This document shows, piece after piece, positions 63,807 through 64,000 of a stretch of 64,000 nt of DNA. The notes beneath the pieces were generated by a model, which was given only the letters and a program-made list of their open reading frames with translations, made no database searches and was not told the origin of the DNA. How positions within the stretch are numbered: the stretch's first letter is position 1; each line of letters opens with the position of its first letter. Location: the NCBI RefSeq assembly GCF_000185305.1, contig NZ_GL622200.1, forward strand, positions 1,804,741 through 1,868,740. The letters run 5' to 3'. Made by a program: the position numbers and the translations under genes. The stretch comes from Aggregatibacter segnis ATCC 33393 (lineage in GTDB: Bacteria > Pseudomonadota > Gammaproteobacteria > Enterobacterales > Pasteurellaceae).

Positions 63807-64000
63807 TATTCCCCTAATCCTGCGTTAATTGCTGCACCGATACCCTCAATAGCTTGTTGTGCTTGCTCCCCGGTGGCCAAAAAACGTAAACGATGGCCTT
63901 TCACTACACCTAACGCCACCACTTTCATCAGACTTTTTGCGCTGACCAACGGCGTATCGCGATCGAGATTTTGTACGGCAATATTGGCGTTATATTTTTT
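63806..64000 (-). CDS. fruB: PTS fructose IIA/FPr protein, C-terminal part (cut by window edge)
   Basis: The last 64 residues of a protein are visible; the rest lies beyond the window. They read NANIAVQNLDRDTPLVSAKS, then LMKVVALGVVKGHRLRFLA and TGEQAQQAIEGI, the second half of an HPr-like FPr domain. With fruK and fruA this is clearly FruB, the diphosphoryl transfer protein for fructose. It ends at TAA overlapping fruK. Confidence 0.93.
   Translation of the reverse strand, partial: KKYNANIAVQNLDRDTPLVSAKSLMKVVALGVVKGHRLRFLATGEQAQQAIEGIGAAINAGLGE

Overview
The window is chromosomal DNA of a member of the Pasteurellaceae, most likely an Aggregatibacter or a close Haemophilus relative. The 9-base DNA uptake signal AAGTGCGGT and its complement ACCGCACTT recur throughout, very often as inverted pairs between genes. 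The gene orders csrA-alaS-uspA, yejK/yejL/yejM, hup-yjaG-hemE-nudC and secE-nusG-rplKA-rplJL-rpoBC are those of this family, and proteins match E. coli and H. influenzae homologues over full length. The species assignment is an inference from remembered homologues; no search was run.

Region 1 (1-4100) is accessory. Three unrecognised genes in AT-rich DNA lead into a tight cas2-cas1-cas2 adaptation cassette. A leader of about 220 bases follows, then a rightward CRISPR array of eight repeats and seven spacers. No effector gene is visible; if one exists it lies left of the window. The two different Cas2 proteins around one Cas1, the accessory 284-residue gene, and the stepwise change of the repeat along the array (including its 3' handle, ATTGAAAC to ATTAAGAC) are the most unusual things here.

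Region 2 (4100-19600) is housekeeping: clpB with a heat-shock-type promoter and an internal start for the short form, a lipoprotein, purMN behind a PurR box, a HAD phosphatase, the competence gene comF behind a Sxy-type CRP-S site, nfuA, brnQ, pyrG, a TPP riboswitch with a lone thiE, eno, and the minus-strand set metJ, rsmE, yqgE, ruvX.

Region 3 (19700-44700) holds galU, a manB-type phosphomannomutase, csrA, alaS, uspA, mazG, an amidohydrolase, the yejM-yejL / yejK divergent pair, bamE, an orphan CpxR-like regulator with an altered receiver switch residue, gltS, the coupled yiiM-ychJ-yihY-dtd operon, yjgR, a methyltransferase, glmS with a DeoR-type regulator, hup, yjaG, hemE and nudC.

Region 4 (44700-57150) is the minus-strand transcription/translation superoperon secE-nusG-rplK-rplA-rplJ-rplL-rpoB-rpoC, with an L10 leader and hairpins made of inverted uptake signals at most gene-group boundaries. 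Region 5 (57150-64000) has an AEC permease, a ModF-like ATPase, a DUF4424 protein, a small helix-hairpin-helix protein between palindromic repeats, and the fructose PTS operon fruB (cut by the window edge)-fruK-fruA.

No rRNA, tRNA, transposase, integrase or prophage gene was seen. All family names rest on reading the translated proteins and recalled family features.
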